This document shows positions 28,816 through 38,637 of a DNA stretch of 64,000 nucleotides, piece by piece. Numbering within the stretch: position 1 is the stretch's first letter; each line of letters starts with the position of its first letter. Below the pieces are notes generated by a model. It did not search any database and was not told the DNA's origin. It saw only the letters and a list, made by a program, of their open reading frames with translations. Source of the stretch: Desulfofarcimen acetoxidans DSM 771 (GTDB taxonomy: Bacteria > Bacillota > Desulfotomaculia > Desulfotomaculales > Desulfofarciminaceae); NCBI RefSeq assembly GCF_000024205.1, contig NC_013216.1, forward strand, positions 2,170,001 to 2,234,000, read 5' to 3'. A program made the position numbers and the translations under genes.

Positions 28816-31800
28816 GTTTTTAGCCTACCTATAAGGAATTGAAATTATTTTCAGGAAACGGCACAAGAAATCACCTCACCTAAGTTTTTAGCCTACCTAT
28901 AAGGAATTGAAATACTGAACGGCGATATCGTTGGCAGCACTAGCGCCAGTTTTTAGCCTACCTATAAGGAATTGAAATGCAGCTTCCGCTACTTCATCCG
29001 GCTCTGCATCTCTTGTTTTTAGCCTACCTATAAGGAATTGAAATTTGCCAATAATCTCAATATCGCCATCTTGCTGAGCCCGTTTTTAGCCTACCTATAA
29101 GGAATTGAAATAAAGAAGTGTTGTCACGCTTTCTTAGTTCATCATATGTTTTTAGCCTACCTATAAGGAATTGAAATTTAGCTTTCATGCTATGGCCATT
29201 ATATTTGCCAATAGGTTTTTAGCCTACCTATAAGGAATTGAAATTTTGGCGTAGTTACTGGTAGTCTTAAAAATGTAAATGGTTTTTAGCCTACCTATAA
29301 GGAATTGAAATGATCGTATATTATTTAAATCTGCCGAGGTTAAAATTGGTTTTTAGCCTACCTATAAGGAATTGAAATTTGGTGCACTAAAATGCCACGC
29401 GGCAATGTTTCTTGTTTTTAGCCTACCTATAAGGAATTGAAATTTTTAAGGAGGTTAATTAAAAGTTTATGATCGTTTTTAGCCTACCTATAAGGAATTG
29501 AAATCGCTGGCTACTGAGGAAGCGGGAGCGAAAGTAAGGGTTTTTAGCCTACCTATAAGGAATTGAAATTATATCAGGTGTTTTTACTAATTTATTTGTA
29601 GCAAGTTTTTAGCCTACCTATAAGGAATTGAAATCGGGTTCATTCACGAAATATATGGCCGAGCTTGGGCGGTTTTTAGCCTACCTATAAGGAATTGAAA
29701 TAACCTAACCGGTTGTGAACTGGCCAAAACTATTCCTAGTTTTTAGCCTACCTATAAGGAATTGAAATCGCAAGGGTGGCTTTATCGGTCTTTCAAGCAC
29801 CGCAGGTTTTTAGCCTACCTATAAGGAATTGAAATTTGAGCTTCCGGCGTGTGCGTTCGATTTTTATGATTGTTTTTAGCCTACCTATAAGGAATTGAAA
29901 TTCACATTTGAGCCTAACGGCATTCCGGCAATTAAGGTTTTTAGCCTACCTATAAGGAATTGAAATTAGACTTAATAATTCCTTTTCTTGACTTTTCGCT
30001 TAGTTTTTAGCCTACCTATAAGGAATTGAAATATTGGTCGGGGCTTTTTTTTATTTTCTAATAAAAAACGTTTTTAGCCTACCTATAAGGAATTGAAATC
30101 AGAGTTGGAAATTGAGGGAATGATAGAAGAAATTGAGTTTTTAGCCTACCTATAAGGAATTGAAATTCTATAAATGAAACAATACAAAAAGTTTCTAATG
30201 ATAGTTTTTAGCCTACCTATAAGGAATTGAAATTCTATAAATGAAACAATACAAAAAGTTTCTAATGATAGTTTTTAGCCTACCTATAAGGAATTGAAAT
30301 TTTAAATAATCAACATGCCCAACTTCATGTAATAAGTTTTTAGCCTACCTATAAGGAATTGAAATTATTAAATATACTTTATTTAAGTTAGAACAAAAAG
30401 TGTTTTTAGCCTACCTATAAGGAATTGAAATATATCTAAAAAGGTTAAAAAAGAAATTAAATGTATTGTTTTTAGCCTACCTATAAGGAATTGAAATTAC
30501 TAAAACGTGCTTCCCATCTTTTTATAATATTCAAGTTTTTAGCCTACCTATAAGGAATTGAAATTAGATATAAACTTATAAACTTATAAATTTAAAAGGA
30601 GTTTTTAGCCTACCTATAAGGAATTGAAATATCTTCTTCTGAACAATGAATTTTTGATTGTGAAGCGTTTTTAGCCTACCTATAAGGAATTGAAATTTTA
30701 AAACTTTAGCCACCAACCCCGGATCAAAAACAGTTTTTAGCCTACCTATAAGGAATTGAAATCTGGACATTGCTCGTCGTTACGAAAGGTTAAACAAAGG
30801 TTTTTAGCCTACCTATAAGGAATTGAAATTTTCATAGGTGGAACAATGGCTGTAAAAGTTAAAATCGTTTTTAGCCTACCTATAAGGAATTGAAATATAA
30901 TGACTATTGGAAGGACAAGATAGACCATCTAGGTTTTTAGCCTACCTATAAGGAATTGAAATACGGGATAAGCTACACAGATGCTCAGTCTATGGATAGT
31001 TTTTAGCCTACCTATAAGGAATTGAAATTTACTGATCGCACATCTTTGTCATCTGTGTAATCAGGGTTTTTAGCCTACCTATAAGGAATTGAAATCATTA
31101 TGAAAATGTTTTTCTGTCATTTCCTTTCCTCTAGTTTTTAGCCTACCTATAAGGAATTGAAATAAAATAAAATAGGCTGGAAGTTAATCCAGCTCAAACG
31201 TTTTTAGCCTACCTATAAGGAATTGAAATTCTTCTCCCGGAGTTGCATCCAACGGCATTTCTAAGTTTTTAGCCTACCTATAAGGAATTGAAATCCGGAG
31301 AGAATTGACCGGACTATAACAGTTAAACTGGTTTTTAGCCTACCTATAAGGAATTGAAATGAAGACTGTTTGGCCAGGATTACGGGCTGCAACTCTACGT
31401 TTTTAGCCTACCTATAAGGAATTGAAATTCTACGGTCTTTGCAGGTGTCCCGGTGGTAGCACTGGTTTTTAGCCTACCTATAAGGAATTGAAATTTTCAT
31501 TTTCACTGTATTCTCTGATATAATCTGCAAGTTTTTAGCCTACCTATAAGGAATTGAAATATGCCTGAAAGTTTTGTCAATCAGGGCACAAGTAGGTTTT
31601 TAGCCTACCTATAAGGAATTGAAATCCGACCTAAAGAATGGTGTAGTGGAACTTGTTATTGGGTTTTTAGCCTACCTATAAGGAATTGAAATAACCCTCA
31701 GACTTGTAGCAAATGCGACCGTACCTTTCGGTTTTTAGCCTACCTATAAGGAATTGAAATGGCTAATTGGCAGAATGGTTGTGCGGCCAGTAATAGTTTT

Positions 31801-32288
31801 TAGCCTACCTATAAGGAATTGAAATCATCATACGGTAAATATGTTTCCGAAATTAAGTGTGTTTTTAGCCTACCTATAAGGAATTGAAATCCTACGACAT
31901 ATATTCTCACCTTCTGCCCGGGCAGGTTTTTAGCCTACCTATAAGGAATTGAAATCTTAGGGATGGTTCTTCAGGAACAATATTATTAACAGTTTTTAGC
32001 CTACCTATAAGGAATTGAAATTTGTTTTTTTACCATCAGACATAATAATGCTTTCGTCGTTTTTAGCCTACCTATAAGGAATTGAAATTTATGTTCAGCG
32101 TAGCAGCTATTGTATTGCCGATTAGTTTTTAGCCTACCTATAAGGAATTGAAATTCTTCCCGAGGAACTTGTACAGAGCACACCAAAATACCGTTTTTAG
32201 CCTACCTATAAGGAATTGAAATTTTATCTCTTCGACTATCTTGTAAGCGTGAACTCCTGTTTTTAGCCTACCTATAAGGAATTGAAAT
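28816..32288 (+). CRISPR. CRISPR array 1, leader-proximal part (53 repeats)
   Basis: Fifty-three 30-bp repeats that start GTTTTTAGCCTACC and end AATTGAAAT, essentially without variation, with spacers mostly 35-38 nt. The ATTGAAAT 3' end gives the usual 8-nt crRNA handle, and the class of repeat is that of type I-B (or III) systems in thermophilic and anaerobic clostridia. Orientation is plus, leader on the left. The spacers after repeats 21 and 22 (about 30168 and 30235) are identical. The array is interrupted 13 nt after repeat 53 by an IS3-family element. No cas gene is in the window, so type is inferred from repeats only. Confidence 0.99.
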
Positions 32289-32525
32289 CGGCTGCTTAAG
32301 GTGGACCCCTTGGTCAAGACAAATTTTTTTATGATTTAAGATACCAAGGGAACCCCCTCTCTTTTCCTTGATGTTTTATTATTGATATGATGTTTTACTT
32401 CTTATCGCCGTGGTTGTGGTCAGTGTGGTCAACGCGAAAGCGTTGTCCAAGTCCTGTGGTCAACCTGGTAGGGTTGTCCACAGGACGTCACTGTCCACAG
32501 TCGGTCTTTCGAATTAATCAATTAA

Positions 32526-33296
32526 TTAGTAATATATTTCAAACGGTGTCTTGTAATCCAGCGACTGATGAGGCCTTTCGTTGTTGTAGAAATCTATATA
32601 CCGTCTGATCCCCCGTCGTGCCTCTCTGGGGCTCATGTAATCGTTCAGGTAGACTTCTTCATATTTAATTGAACGCCAGAGCCGCTCTGTAAAGATATTA
32701 TCTATAGCTCTGCCTTTTCCGTCCATACTGATCAGAACACCTGCGTTTTGCAGAAGTTGTGTGTATTGCGGACTCGTAAAATGACTACCTTGATCGCTGT
32801 TCCAAATTAGGGGCATTTTTTTATCCAACGCCCGCTTAACTGCTACTAGAACAAATGGTATCTCCAACACCTGGTCAAGTTCCCAGCTTATAATGAAGCG
32901 GGAGAACCAGTCAAGTATGGCTACCAAGTACATCCACCCCTCTTTAAGGCGAATATATGTAATATCAATACCCCATATGTGGTTGGGGTGGTTGGCTGTT
33001 ACACCCCGTAATAGATACGGATAAACACGGTGCTCTGTGTTCCGTTTACTTAAGTTGGGACCTGGGCAAATACCCGCTAATCCCATATCCCGCATATAAT
33101 GCTGAACCCTCTTTCGATTTACGGGTATGTTCTCTCTGCATAATTGAGCTGTAATACGTCGAGAACCGTAATACGGATGCCGTGTATATATTTCGTCAAT
33201 GCGATGCCTAATGGCGATTTCTTCTGCGGAAGGAGGTGCTGGCTTGTAATAGATCCTTGTCCGGTTTATTCCCAGCAAGTCAGCCTGTGCAGTCAA
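32526..33296 (-). CDS. IS3-family transposase OrfB (integrase catalytic domain)
   Basis: A 256-residue minimum frame. An HTH_21 domain opens it (RHRIDEIYTRHPYYGSRRIT), then the retroviral-integrase-type DDE core with IWGIDITYIRLKEGWMYLV, NSDQGSHFTSP and the ERLWRSIKYEEVYLN Glu block, ending FYNNERPHQSLDYKTP. In life it is made as a fusion with OrfA: the frame stays open upstream (LNLTKEERLALVEPDNKEIS) back to the A-run at the end of orfA. It looks intact. Confidence 0.93.
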   Translation of the reverse strand: MTAQADLLGINRTRIYYKPAPPSAEEIAIRHRIDEIYTRHPYYGSRRITAQLCRENIPVNRKRVQHYMRDMGLAGICPGPNLSKRNTEHRVYPYLLRGVTANHPNHIWGIDITYIRLKEGWMYLVAILDWFSRFIISWELDQVLEIPFVLVAVKRALDKKMPLIWNSDQGSHFTSPQYTQLLQNAGVLISMDGKGRAIDNIFTERLWRSIKYEEVYLNDYMSPREARRGIRRYIDFYNNERPHQSLDYKTPFEIYY

Positions 33297-33342
33297 GGAT
33301 ATTTCTTTATTGTCTGGTTCTACCAGTGCCAGACGCTCTTCT

Positions 33343-33636
33343 TTAGTCAGATTTAATGCCAGATTTTTTTTTCAACCACGTCAATTGCGTGGTTAAACGA
33401 CCAATTTCGGCGTATAGCTCGTTAACCTTCTTCTCCTCAGCTGCCTTTGCTGCTCTGGCTGCCCTGTGCTCATCAGAAAAAAGGGTTGGCAATTTGTCTA
33501 TTGCCATTGTCTTCCATTTTTTAAGCTGAGTTGGGTGAACTCCCGACTCCGAAGCAATTTGAGCAATTGTTTTTTCTTCCTTCAGAAGCTCAAGAACAAT
33601 TTGAGCTTTGAAGGTGTCTGTGTATGTTTTTCTCAT
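33343..33636 (-). CDS. IS3-family transposase OrfA (HTH)
   Basis: A 97-residue helix-turn-helix protein (TFKAQIVLELLKEEKTIAQIA, then SESGVHPTQLKKWK) followed by a leucine-zipper-like helix (KKVNELYAEIGRLTTQLTWL). Near its 3' end is a run of nine A residues on the coding strand. A -1 slip there joins LKKK to the orfB frame, the standard IS3 programmed frameshift. Confidence 0.92.
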   Translation of the reverse strand: MRKTYTDTFKAQIVLELLKEEKTIAQIASESGVHPTQLKKWKTMAIDKLPTLFSDEHRAARAAKAAEEKKVNELYAEIGRLTTQLTWLKKKSGIKSD

Positions 33637-33725
33637 GTCTTAATTGTATCTTAAATTCGACCTTTTTGTTGTCCGATTTCCTGGGTCCATTATAGCTGAT
33701 TTAAAAGTTTCTAGTACTTTATTTT

Positions 33726-34020
33726 GTTTTTAGCCTACCTATAAGGAATTGAAATAAAACATGCAAGTTAACATACATAAGGAAATAAATGTTTTTAGCC
33801 TACCTATAAGGAATTGAAATCTTGACAGAACACTGCGGATTGACCAGATCCACAATTGGTTTTTAGCCTACCTATAAGGAATTGAAATAGTTTTTCGGCA
33901 ACCGGCACCGAAAGGTAGCTAACAGTTTTTAGCCTACCTATAAGGAATTGAAATTTTTTTCACAATATTACACCACGGAAAGGTGGTGAAGTTTTTAGCC
34001 TACCTATAAGGAATTGAAAT
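33726..34020 (+). CRISPR. CRISPR array 1, distal part after the IS (5 repeats)
   Basis: Repeats start at 33726, 33791, 33859, 33925 and 33991 and are identical to those of the proximal part, bringing the array to 58. The stretch between the IS end and the first of these repeats is 36 nt, a full spacer length. The last repeat shows no decay, so the original trailer end may have been cut off. Confidence 0.97.
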
Positions 34021-34066
34021 ACAGCTTCCATTAGTGCGTTTTGGCTAAGGGCATGATTTTTCGGCA

Positions 34067-34222
34067 ATGCTCTATATGGAGCCAAAAACGGATGAATGGG
34101 GCAAATATGCTGATATAAGGGTCATTAGAAATGCTGAAACAAACGAAGTGGAAAGCATTGTCATAATGTCTGAGACAGAAGCAAATCAGGCAATTTTAAA
34201 GAATATTGGCCCGGAACGCTAA
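34067..34222 (+). CDS. Small ORF after CRISPR array 1, possible gene remnant
   Basis: Fifty-one codons from ATG 34067 (MLYMEPKTDEWGKYADIRVI to LKNIGPER). The composition looks protein-like, and there is no good ribosome site. The frame is open only from 34049 and the CRISPR array ends at 34020, so this may be the 3' end of a longer gene cut by array-associated recombination. Not recognised. Confidence 0.35.
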   Translation: MLYMEPKTDEWGKYADIRVIRNAETNEVESIVIMSETEANQAILKNIGPER

Positions 34223-34244
34223 ATTTGAAAGGTACATACACTTT

Positions 34245-35183
34245 ATGAATAAACGAATATCATGTTTTATCAGTTTGACACTAATACTTATTTTGCTTTT
34301 ATGTGGTTGTATGCATAAGGAAAGTACAGACAAAGACGAGGGTTTATCGCACATCTATTCAGAAAACACATACGGATATTACTTTGACTTTTACACTGCT
34401 GACAGCAAAGACAAAGATAGGAACGGTACTATTACACTAAATGCGTATGATGATGATATGTTCTTTGAAGTTGAAAACTCTGGAACCGAACGCGAATTAT
34501 CGTTACAAATTTTTGTGGATTATAAGCAAGTGCCGATTATTTTGGATGATGTGGAATATGACACCTTTATTATTCAGGCAGATGAAAACTTCTCTGAAGC
34601 CTATCAATTCAAACTTGCTACGCCCGTTGACACCAGTATAAACCACACTTTACTCGCAATTTTAACAGCTGGGAGCAACATTTATACAAGCCTCGCAGAT
34701 TTTAAAATGTCAAACCATTATTCCATTGCCCTTGACCATGTACTTGTATTTGCCCCCAATAATTCTTTATATCAAGCAAATACATCCGTTGAAGAAACCC
34801 AGGTAGTGACAGAATACCAATCATCAGGGCTATTTCTCAATAGCGACATTAATGGGCGCGGACGTAAACTCACCAGAGAAATTACGGTAAATGCAGGAGA
34901 AGAATTTCAATTACAGTATCAGACTGGCGGCTATGAGGACTGTGAAGAAGTCGCCATTATAATCACCATGGGATTAGAGCAAGTACAAATCAATAATCAG
35001 GACTTCATTCTATGCAAGGTAGAAAATGGCGAATTGGTGAGTGGAATTGCCACGCTAAAGGCCCCCGAAGAGGCAGGACTATATGAAATTATGGGATGGG
35101 TCGTTAAAAACCCGTTTGACGCTGATAAAAGCGAATACCTCCCATTGGATGCCATGCATAGGTTTACGTTGAACGTAGAGTAA
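34245..35183 (+). CDS. Putative lipoprotein of unknown function
   Basis: A 312-residue protein from ATG 34245. The signal sequence ISCFISLTLILILLLCGC ends in a lipobox (LLCGC), so it is probably anchored outside the membrane. The mature part is acidic and beta-rich, with no motif I recognise. The longer reading frame begins at 34206 but adds 13 residues before the signal peptide. It lies between CRISPR array 1 and relics of a conjugative-type element. A weak hairpin (ACTTCGGGC..GCCCGAAGT, 35188-35212) follows. Confidence 0.7.
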   Translation: MNKRISCFISLTLILILLLCGCMHKESTDKDEGLSHIYSENTYGYYFDFYTADSKDKDRNGTITLNAYDDDMFFEVENSGTERELSLQIFVDYKQVPIILDDVEYDTFIIQADENFSEAYQFKLATPVDTSINHTLLAILTAGSNIYTSLADFKMSNHYSIALDHVLVFAPNNSLYQANTSVEETQVVTEYQSSGLFLNSDINGRGRKLTREITVNAGEEFQLQYQTGGYEDCEEVAIIITMGLEQVQINNQDFILCKVENGELVSGIATLKAPEEAGLYEIMGWVVKNPFDADKSEYLPLDAMHRFTLNVE

Positions 35184-35240
35184 TGAGACTTCGGGCCAAT
35201 TTAGCCCGAAGTAGTCCTTTAAGGAAAGAGTGAATAGTAG

Positions 35241-35427
35241 ATGAAAATGGAGTGGATATTATGTCCTGTCTGCAAAAAACAAAACTCGTATTAGGATACG
35301 CGGAGACACAATTCTTGAAAACTTCCCGCTATTCTGCCCGAAGTGCAAACAGGAGACACTGATCAACGTACGACAACTGAATATGTCAGTTATCAAAGAG
35401 CCAGACGCTAAGGCGCAGAGCCGATAA
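35241..35427 (+). pseudogene. Cysteine-rich KTR-domain protein, frameshifted
   Basis: The first frame reads MKMEWILCPVCKK, then runs to a stop. One base off, the family continues: CKNKTRIRIRGDTILENF, PLFCPKCKQETLINVRQL. The lesion is in the A-run near 35273-35278 (six A where five would keep frame). The two CPxC pairs are the zinc-ribbon cysteines. Such KTR proteins are small accessory genes typical of Tn916/Tn1549-like conjugative elements, whose other parts are missing here. Confidence 0.75.
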
Positions 35428-35557
35428 CTTGTGAAATAAGAATGTTCACAGTTATCGGCTATTTCTTTATGATGACTATATTGTACTACACGATTGCTGA
35501 CATCATGCAATGAACAAAACCGTTTCTTTGACGGCAATTTAGCACAATGTTCGCTCA

Positions 35558-35592
35558 ACGGCGGTTTTGAAATCAAACATCAAAGCCGCCGT
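35558..35592. repeat. Hairpin, copy 1 of a pair flanking the BlaI/BlaR1-like module
   Basis: ACGGCGGTTTTGA ... TCAAAGCCGCCGT. A close relative stands at 38115-38147 on the other side of the blaI/M56 genes. Both look like terminators with a GCGGC stem, though only the second is followed by several T residues. Confidence 0.6.
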
Positions 35593-35646
35593 GTTTCATA
35601 AAAAGAAAATTGTCGGGGACGTTATAAGTGCGTCCTTTTTCACCTC

Positions 35647-35757
35647 ATGAGCAAAACTGAAATTGCCCGTGCCGAGGGTGTGAGTGAAAAGAATGTGCGT
35701 CAATCCATAAACCGTGCGCTTCGCGGCATGGAAATATTTTTAAAAAACCGTCTATGA
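35647..35757 (+). pseudogene. Remnant of a small sigma-70-type factor (region 4)
   Basis: Thirty-six codons: SKTEIARAEGVSEKNVRQSI then NRALRGMEIFLKN. This is a sigma region 4 helix-turn-helix of the kind found in the short sigma-like genes of Tn916-family and related elements. The frame upstream gives a few more matching residues and then fails. The N-terminal part is gone. Confidence 0.6.
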
Positions 35758-35881
35758 TACGGATTGATTTTGCTAAAAATCTCATGGTTGAGAAGTGAAG
35801 CCTTTTGGTATCGTCCCAACATGTGTTCTGAATCTTATCAAAGGATTTTCTGCAATTGCCGAAAATTTTCTCTTGAAAGGG

Positions 35882-35910
35882 TTGACATACATTTAAGGCA
35901 AATGTAGAAT
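35882..35910 (+). promoter_or_regulatory. Promoter and operator of the first blaI-like gene
   Basis: TTGACA, a spacer of exactly 17 bp, TAGAAT. A dyad TACATTT-AAGGC-AAATGTA fills the spacer and touches the -10. BlaI/MecI repressors bind TACA/TGTA-type dyads, so autorepression is likely. Confidence 0.8.
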
Positions 35911-35947
35911 ACCATTGTAGGCAATTGTCTTAAAAGGAGTTGATATT

Positions 35948-36325
35948 ATGGGGACACTGAAGAAACTGCCGGACACGGAGTTTGACATTATGAAAGTGGT
36001 GTGGGCAAATGAACCGCCTATCACAACTAATATCATTATGCAGCAGCTTGGAAATGAAAGAGAATGGAAAGCGCAGACGGTCATTTCCCTTATGTTGCGG
36101 CTGGTGGAACGCGGCTTCATCCGAACTGAAAAAAACGGGAAAGAGCGTACCTATTTCCCGCTTATCAGCAAGGAGGACTACCTGAAATTTGAAACGGGCG
36201 ACTTTATGGAGCGTTTTCATGGGAACTCTTTTGCCAGCTTGGTTGCCACGCTGTATAACGGAAATAAGATAAAGGACAGCGACCTTGACCAACTGGCAAA
36301 GTGGCTGAAAGAAAAGGGGGAGTGA
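35948..36325 (+). CDS. BlaI/MecI-family repressor (copy 1)
   Basis: A 125-residue penicillinase-repressor-type protein. The N-terminal winged helix reads LPDTEFDIMKVVWANEPPIT, then TVISLMLRLVERGFIRTEKN. The C-terminal dimer region holds FASLVATLYNGNKI. ATG 35948 follows AAAAGGAG. It precedes, by 1 bp, the gene for the membrane metallopeptidase that would cleave it, but that gene is frameshifted. No beta-lactamase gene is adjacent. Intact. Confidence 0.92.
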   Translation: MGTLKKLPDTEFDIMKVVWANEPPITTNIIMQQLGNEREWKAQTVISLMLRLVERGFIRTEKNGKERTYFPLISKEDYLKFETGDFMERFHGNSFASLVATLYNGNKIKDSDLDQLAKWLKEKGE

Positions 36326-36326
36326 T

Positions 36327-38024
36327 ATGCAAAATTTTTCAACTACCCTGCTTCAATGCTCTGTTTCTATGTCACTGGTAACGCTTGTGTACGCGGCCAT
36401 ACTACCCCTTTTGTCAAAACGGTATGCCGCGAAGTGGCGGTATATGGTTTGGCTGGTGATTGCGTCAGGCTGGATATTCCCCTTTCGCCCCCGAATTGAC
36501 CTGTCGTTTCTCCCAGCACAAATGACGGATATACCTTTATCGCCTGTGCAGCCAATTATCAATGCCATACCGACTATGACCGATACGGAGATATAGTGAA
36601 CGCCCCGAAAACAATCCCCTTATGGTGGGTGCTTGCGGCGATTTGGATTTTAGGTGTTGTATGCGTTGTAGTGTATCATGTTCTGCGGCATGGCCGTTTT
36701 ATCAAGATGGTACGCCGATGGAGTGAGCCTGTAACCGATTTAGAGAGCTTGGGGATTTTAGATAGCTTAAAGTCGGAAATGGGAATTAAGGCACAGGTAG
36801 GGTTAAGCATGTGCCAGAGCATTACAAGCCCCATGCTCGTTGGATTTTTCCGGCCTGCCATTTTTACTGCCGCCTGTCAAAATTGCTGATGATGAATTAT
36901 CCCTGATTCTAAAGCATGAGCTAATTCATTTGAAGCGGTATGACCTTTGGTACAAGGCTCTGTTTTTGACGGCAACCGTGCTTCATTGGTTTAATCAGGT
37001 GGTTTACCTTATGGCAAAATCGGCGGCGGTACAATGTGAAATCTCCTGTGACGCGCTGGTTTTACAGGGCGCGGATTTTCAGCAGCGCAAGCAGTATGGT
37101 GAAACCATTATTGGCGTTGTCAGGAACGGGGCGAAGCTCCGAACAGCATTATCAACTAATTTTTATGGAGGTAAAAAAGGTATGAAAACTCGAATTTCTT
37201 CAATCATGGACACTAAACGAAAGAAGGCTGGTGTTGCAGTTTTTTGTGTGGTACTGGTAGGTATTATAATGAGCGGGGCTACGTTAGCCGCAGCCGCAAA
37301 TGACGGTCAAAATATGACGAATTATAATGTGAATTACAATGGAGCTACGGAAAACTTAACAACAGACTTTTCGCAGTACAAGGAGTATAGTCTTATTTAT
37401 GATAAGACTACGAATAAACTCACTTACCAGGGCAAACTGGTTCGGTATTTTGAAGATTTTTATCCTTTGGAGGAGGGTAATCAAGCAGGCATTGACTTTT
37501 TTGATAAAGATGGGATTGTTGATGTTCATGCGGTGCGGGATTTGGCTCCCATTAAAAATTCTGACGGTTCTATAAATCCAGCCGGAAAGCTGGTTGGACT
37601 GGAACAAAGCAGCCAAGAGGATTTTGATGCAAGAGATATCAGCCGTTTCCTTCCGTCAGCAGCACAGGAATTATCACAGGGAACGCAGGGGAGCACCTTG
37701 CCAGACGCTTATAGCGCTGCTTATAGCTCGGGTATGACGACACCGGATGAACTCGCAAAAGTGTACTCCGTTTATGAACCGTATGGTCTAACTTATGATA
37801 AAAAGCAAAATCGTCTTTACTATAACGGAAAGCTCGTCCGGGAATTCATCGACATTTTGTCGTCAAACGGCGAAGCTTTGGAAAGCGGAAAATTCAAAGG
37901 GTCTATGCGCCAGTTTAATAGCCCCGATGGAAAAGGAGAAGTGGATATAAAGTCTGTGCGTGACTATACCAAGCTTAATGCAGATGGACAAGGCGAACTC
38001 ACTGGAATTGAAGTTATAAAATAG
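36327..38024 (+). pseudogene. BlaR1/MecR1-like M56 membrane metallopeptidase, two frameshifts
   Basis: Three consecutive frames make one protein. Part 1 (36327-36596) holds two membrane helices and ends ..PTMTDTEI. Part 2 (from about 36596) resumes NAPKTIPLWWVLAAIWILGV and runs to GFFRPAIF. Part 3 (from about 36870) continues LPPVKIADDELSLILKHELI with the zinc motif HELIH. The breaks near 36594 and 36868 are single-base changes. The C-terminal sensor part (VFCVVLVGIIMSGATLAAA and beyond) has two similar YGLTYD/YSLIYDKxxN-type repeats instead of a penicillin-binding domain. It would have released the BlaI-like repressor upstream. Confidence 0.8.
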
Positions 38025-38114
38025 GCTATTGTATTGAATCTTATATTAGTAACGAATAGAGCCGTTGTTTCGGCGGCTGGATAGCCATGCGCTATAAAAA
38101 GTAGTAGACGCGAA

Positions 38115-38147
38115 GCGGCGGTTTTGAAATAAAATCAAAGCCGCCGT
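38115..38147. terminator. Terminator after the M56 gene, copy 2 of the hairpin pair
   Basis: GCGGCGGTTTTGA and TCAAAGCCGCCG arms with a four-T tail, closely similar to 35558-35592. Confidence 0.7.
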
Positions 38148-38354
38148 TTTCTCCGCTTAAAGACTAATAATGTAGGATAACTATGAACTGCTGGAATCAT
38201 TGTTGCATCTCCCTTAAAAACAAATATCTTCTCGTTTTTCTTGGGCCCTAATAATGTAAAAAATAATAATCATTGCTAATGTTGCCTAAACACTCTGACT
38301 TGCTAATTGTTCTATAATTAGGTCTTCCATGCTAACAACATTCCTTTTAACTAA

Positions 38355-38552
38355 TTATTTAGAGTAATTAATTAGTTTTATTTTTAGCGTATAAAATGCT
38401 TTTCTTTTAATTTTGTTTACAGCTTGTCTAGTAATATTTAAGATATTAGCTATTTCTGTATCCGAATACTGTAATATATTAAGAAGCACGATCTTTCTTT
38501 GCTGAATTGTTAAATATTTTAAAGCACTCTTTATCTTGCTGAGATTACTTGA
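38355..38552 (-). pseudogene. Sigma-70 region 4 remnant
   Basis: On the minus strand an open frame reads LKYLTIQQRKIVLLNILQYS, DTEIANILNITRQAVNKIKR, ending LINYSK. This is a clear sigma-factor region 4 with its helix-turn-helix, but it has no start codon and the frame is blocked at 38553-38555. It is the tail end of a regulator whose N-terminal part is lost. The rest of 38150-38637 holds nothing else that I recognise. Confidence 0.6.
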
Positions 38553-38637
38553 TTATGATAGTATTATTTAAATTAAATACTATAGTGTGCTTTATACAAT
38601 ATTTATAAATTAATAGATAAATTAGAAAAGGATTTTA

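Larger units (their letters stand above)
32302..33689 (-). mobile_element. IS3-family insertion sequence inside CRISPR array 1
   Basis: About 1.39 kb with terminal TGGACCC at both ends in inverted orientation, and the orfA/orfB pair on the minus strand. No target duplication is visible: the left flank ends TTAAGG and the right begins TTATAG. A long hairpin (GTCCTGTGG..CAACC / GGGTTG..CCACAGGAC, about 32450-32486) lies past the end of orfB. Confidence 0.9.

Noticed and set aside
30576-32186. Minus-strand ORFs within CRISPR array 1 with repeated FQFLIGRLKT segments
   Set aside because: They are translations of the CRISPR repeats themselves, not proteins.
32450-32486. Strong hairpin in the IS3 element as an independent RNA gene
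   Set aside because: It lies at the 3' end of the transposase unit inside the IS and is best read as part of the element.
36676-36861. Minus-strand ORF inside the M56 pseudogene
   Set aside because: It is antisense to recognisable peptidase sequence and has no ribosome site.
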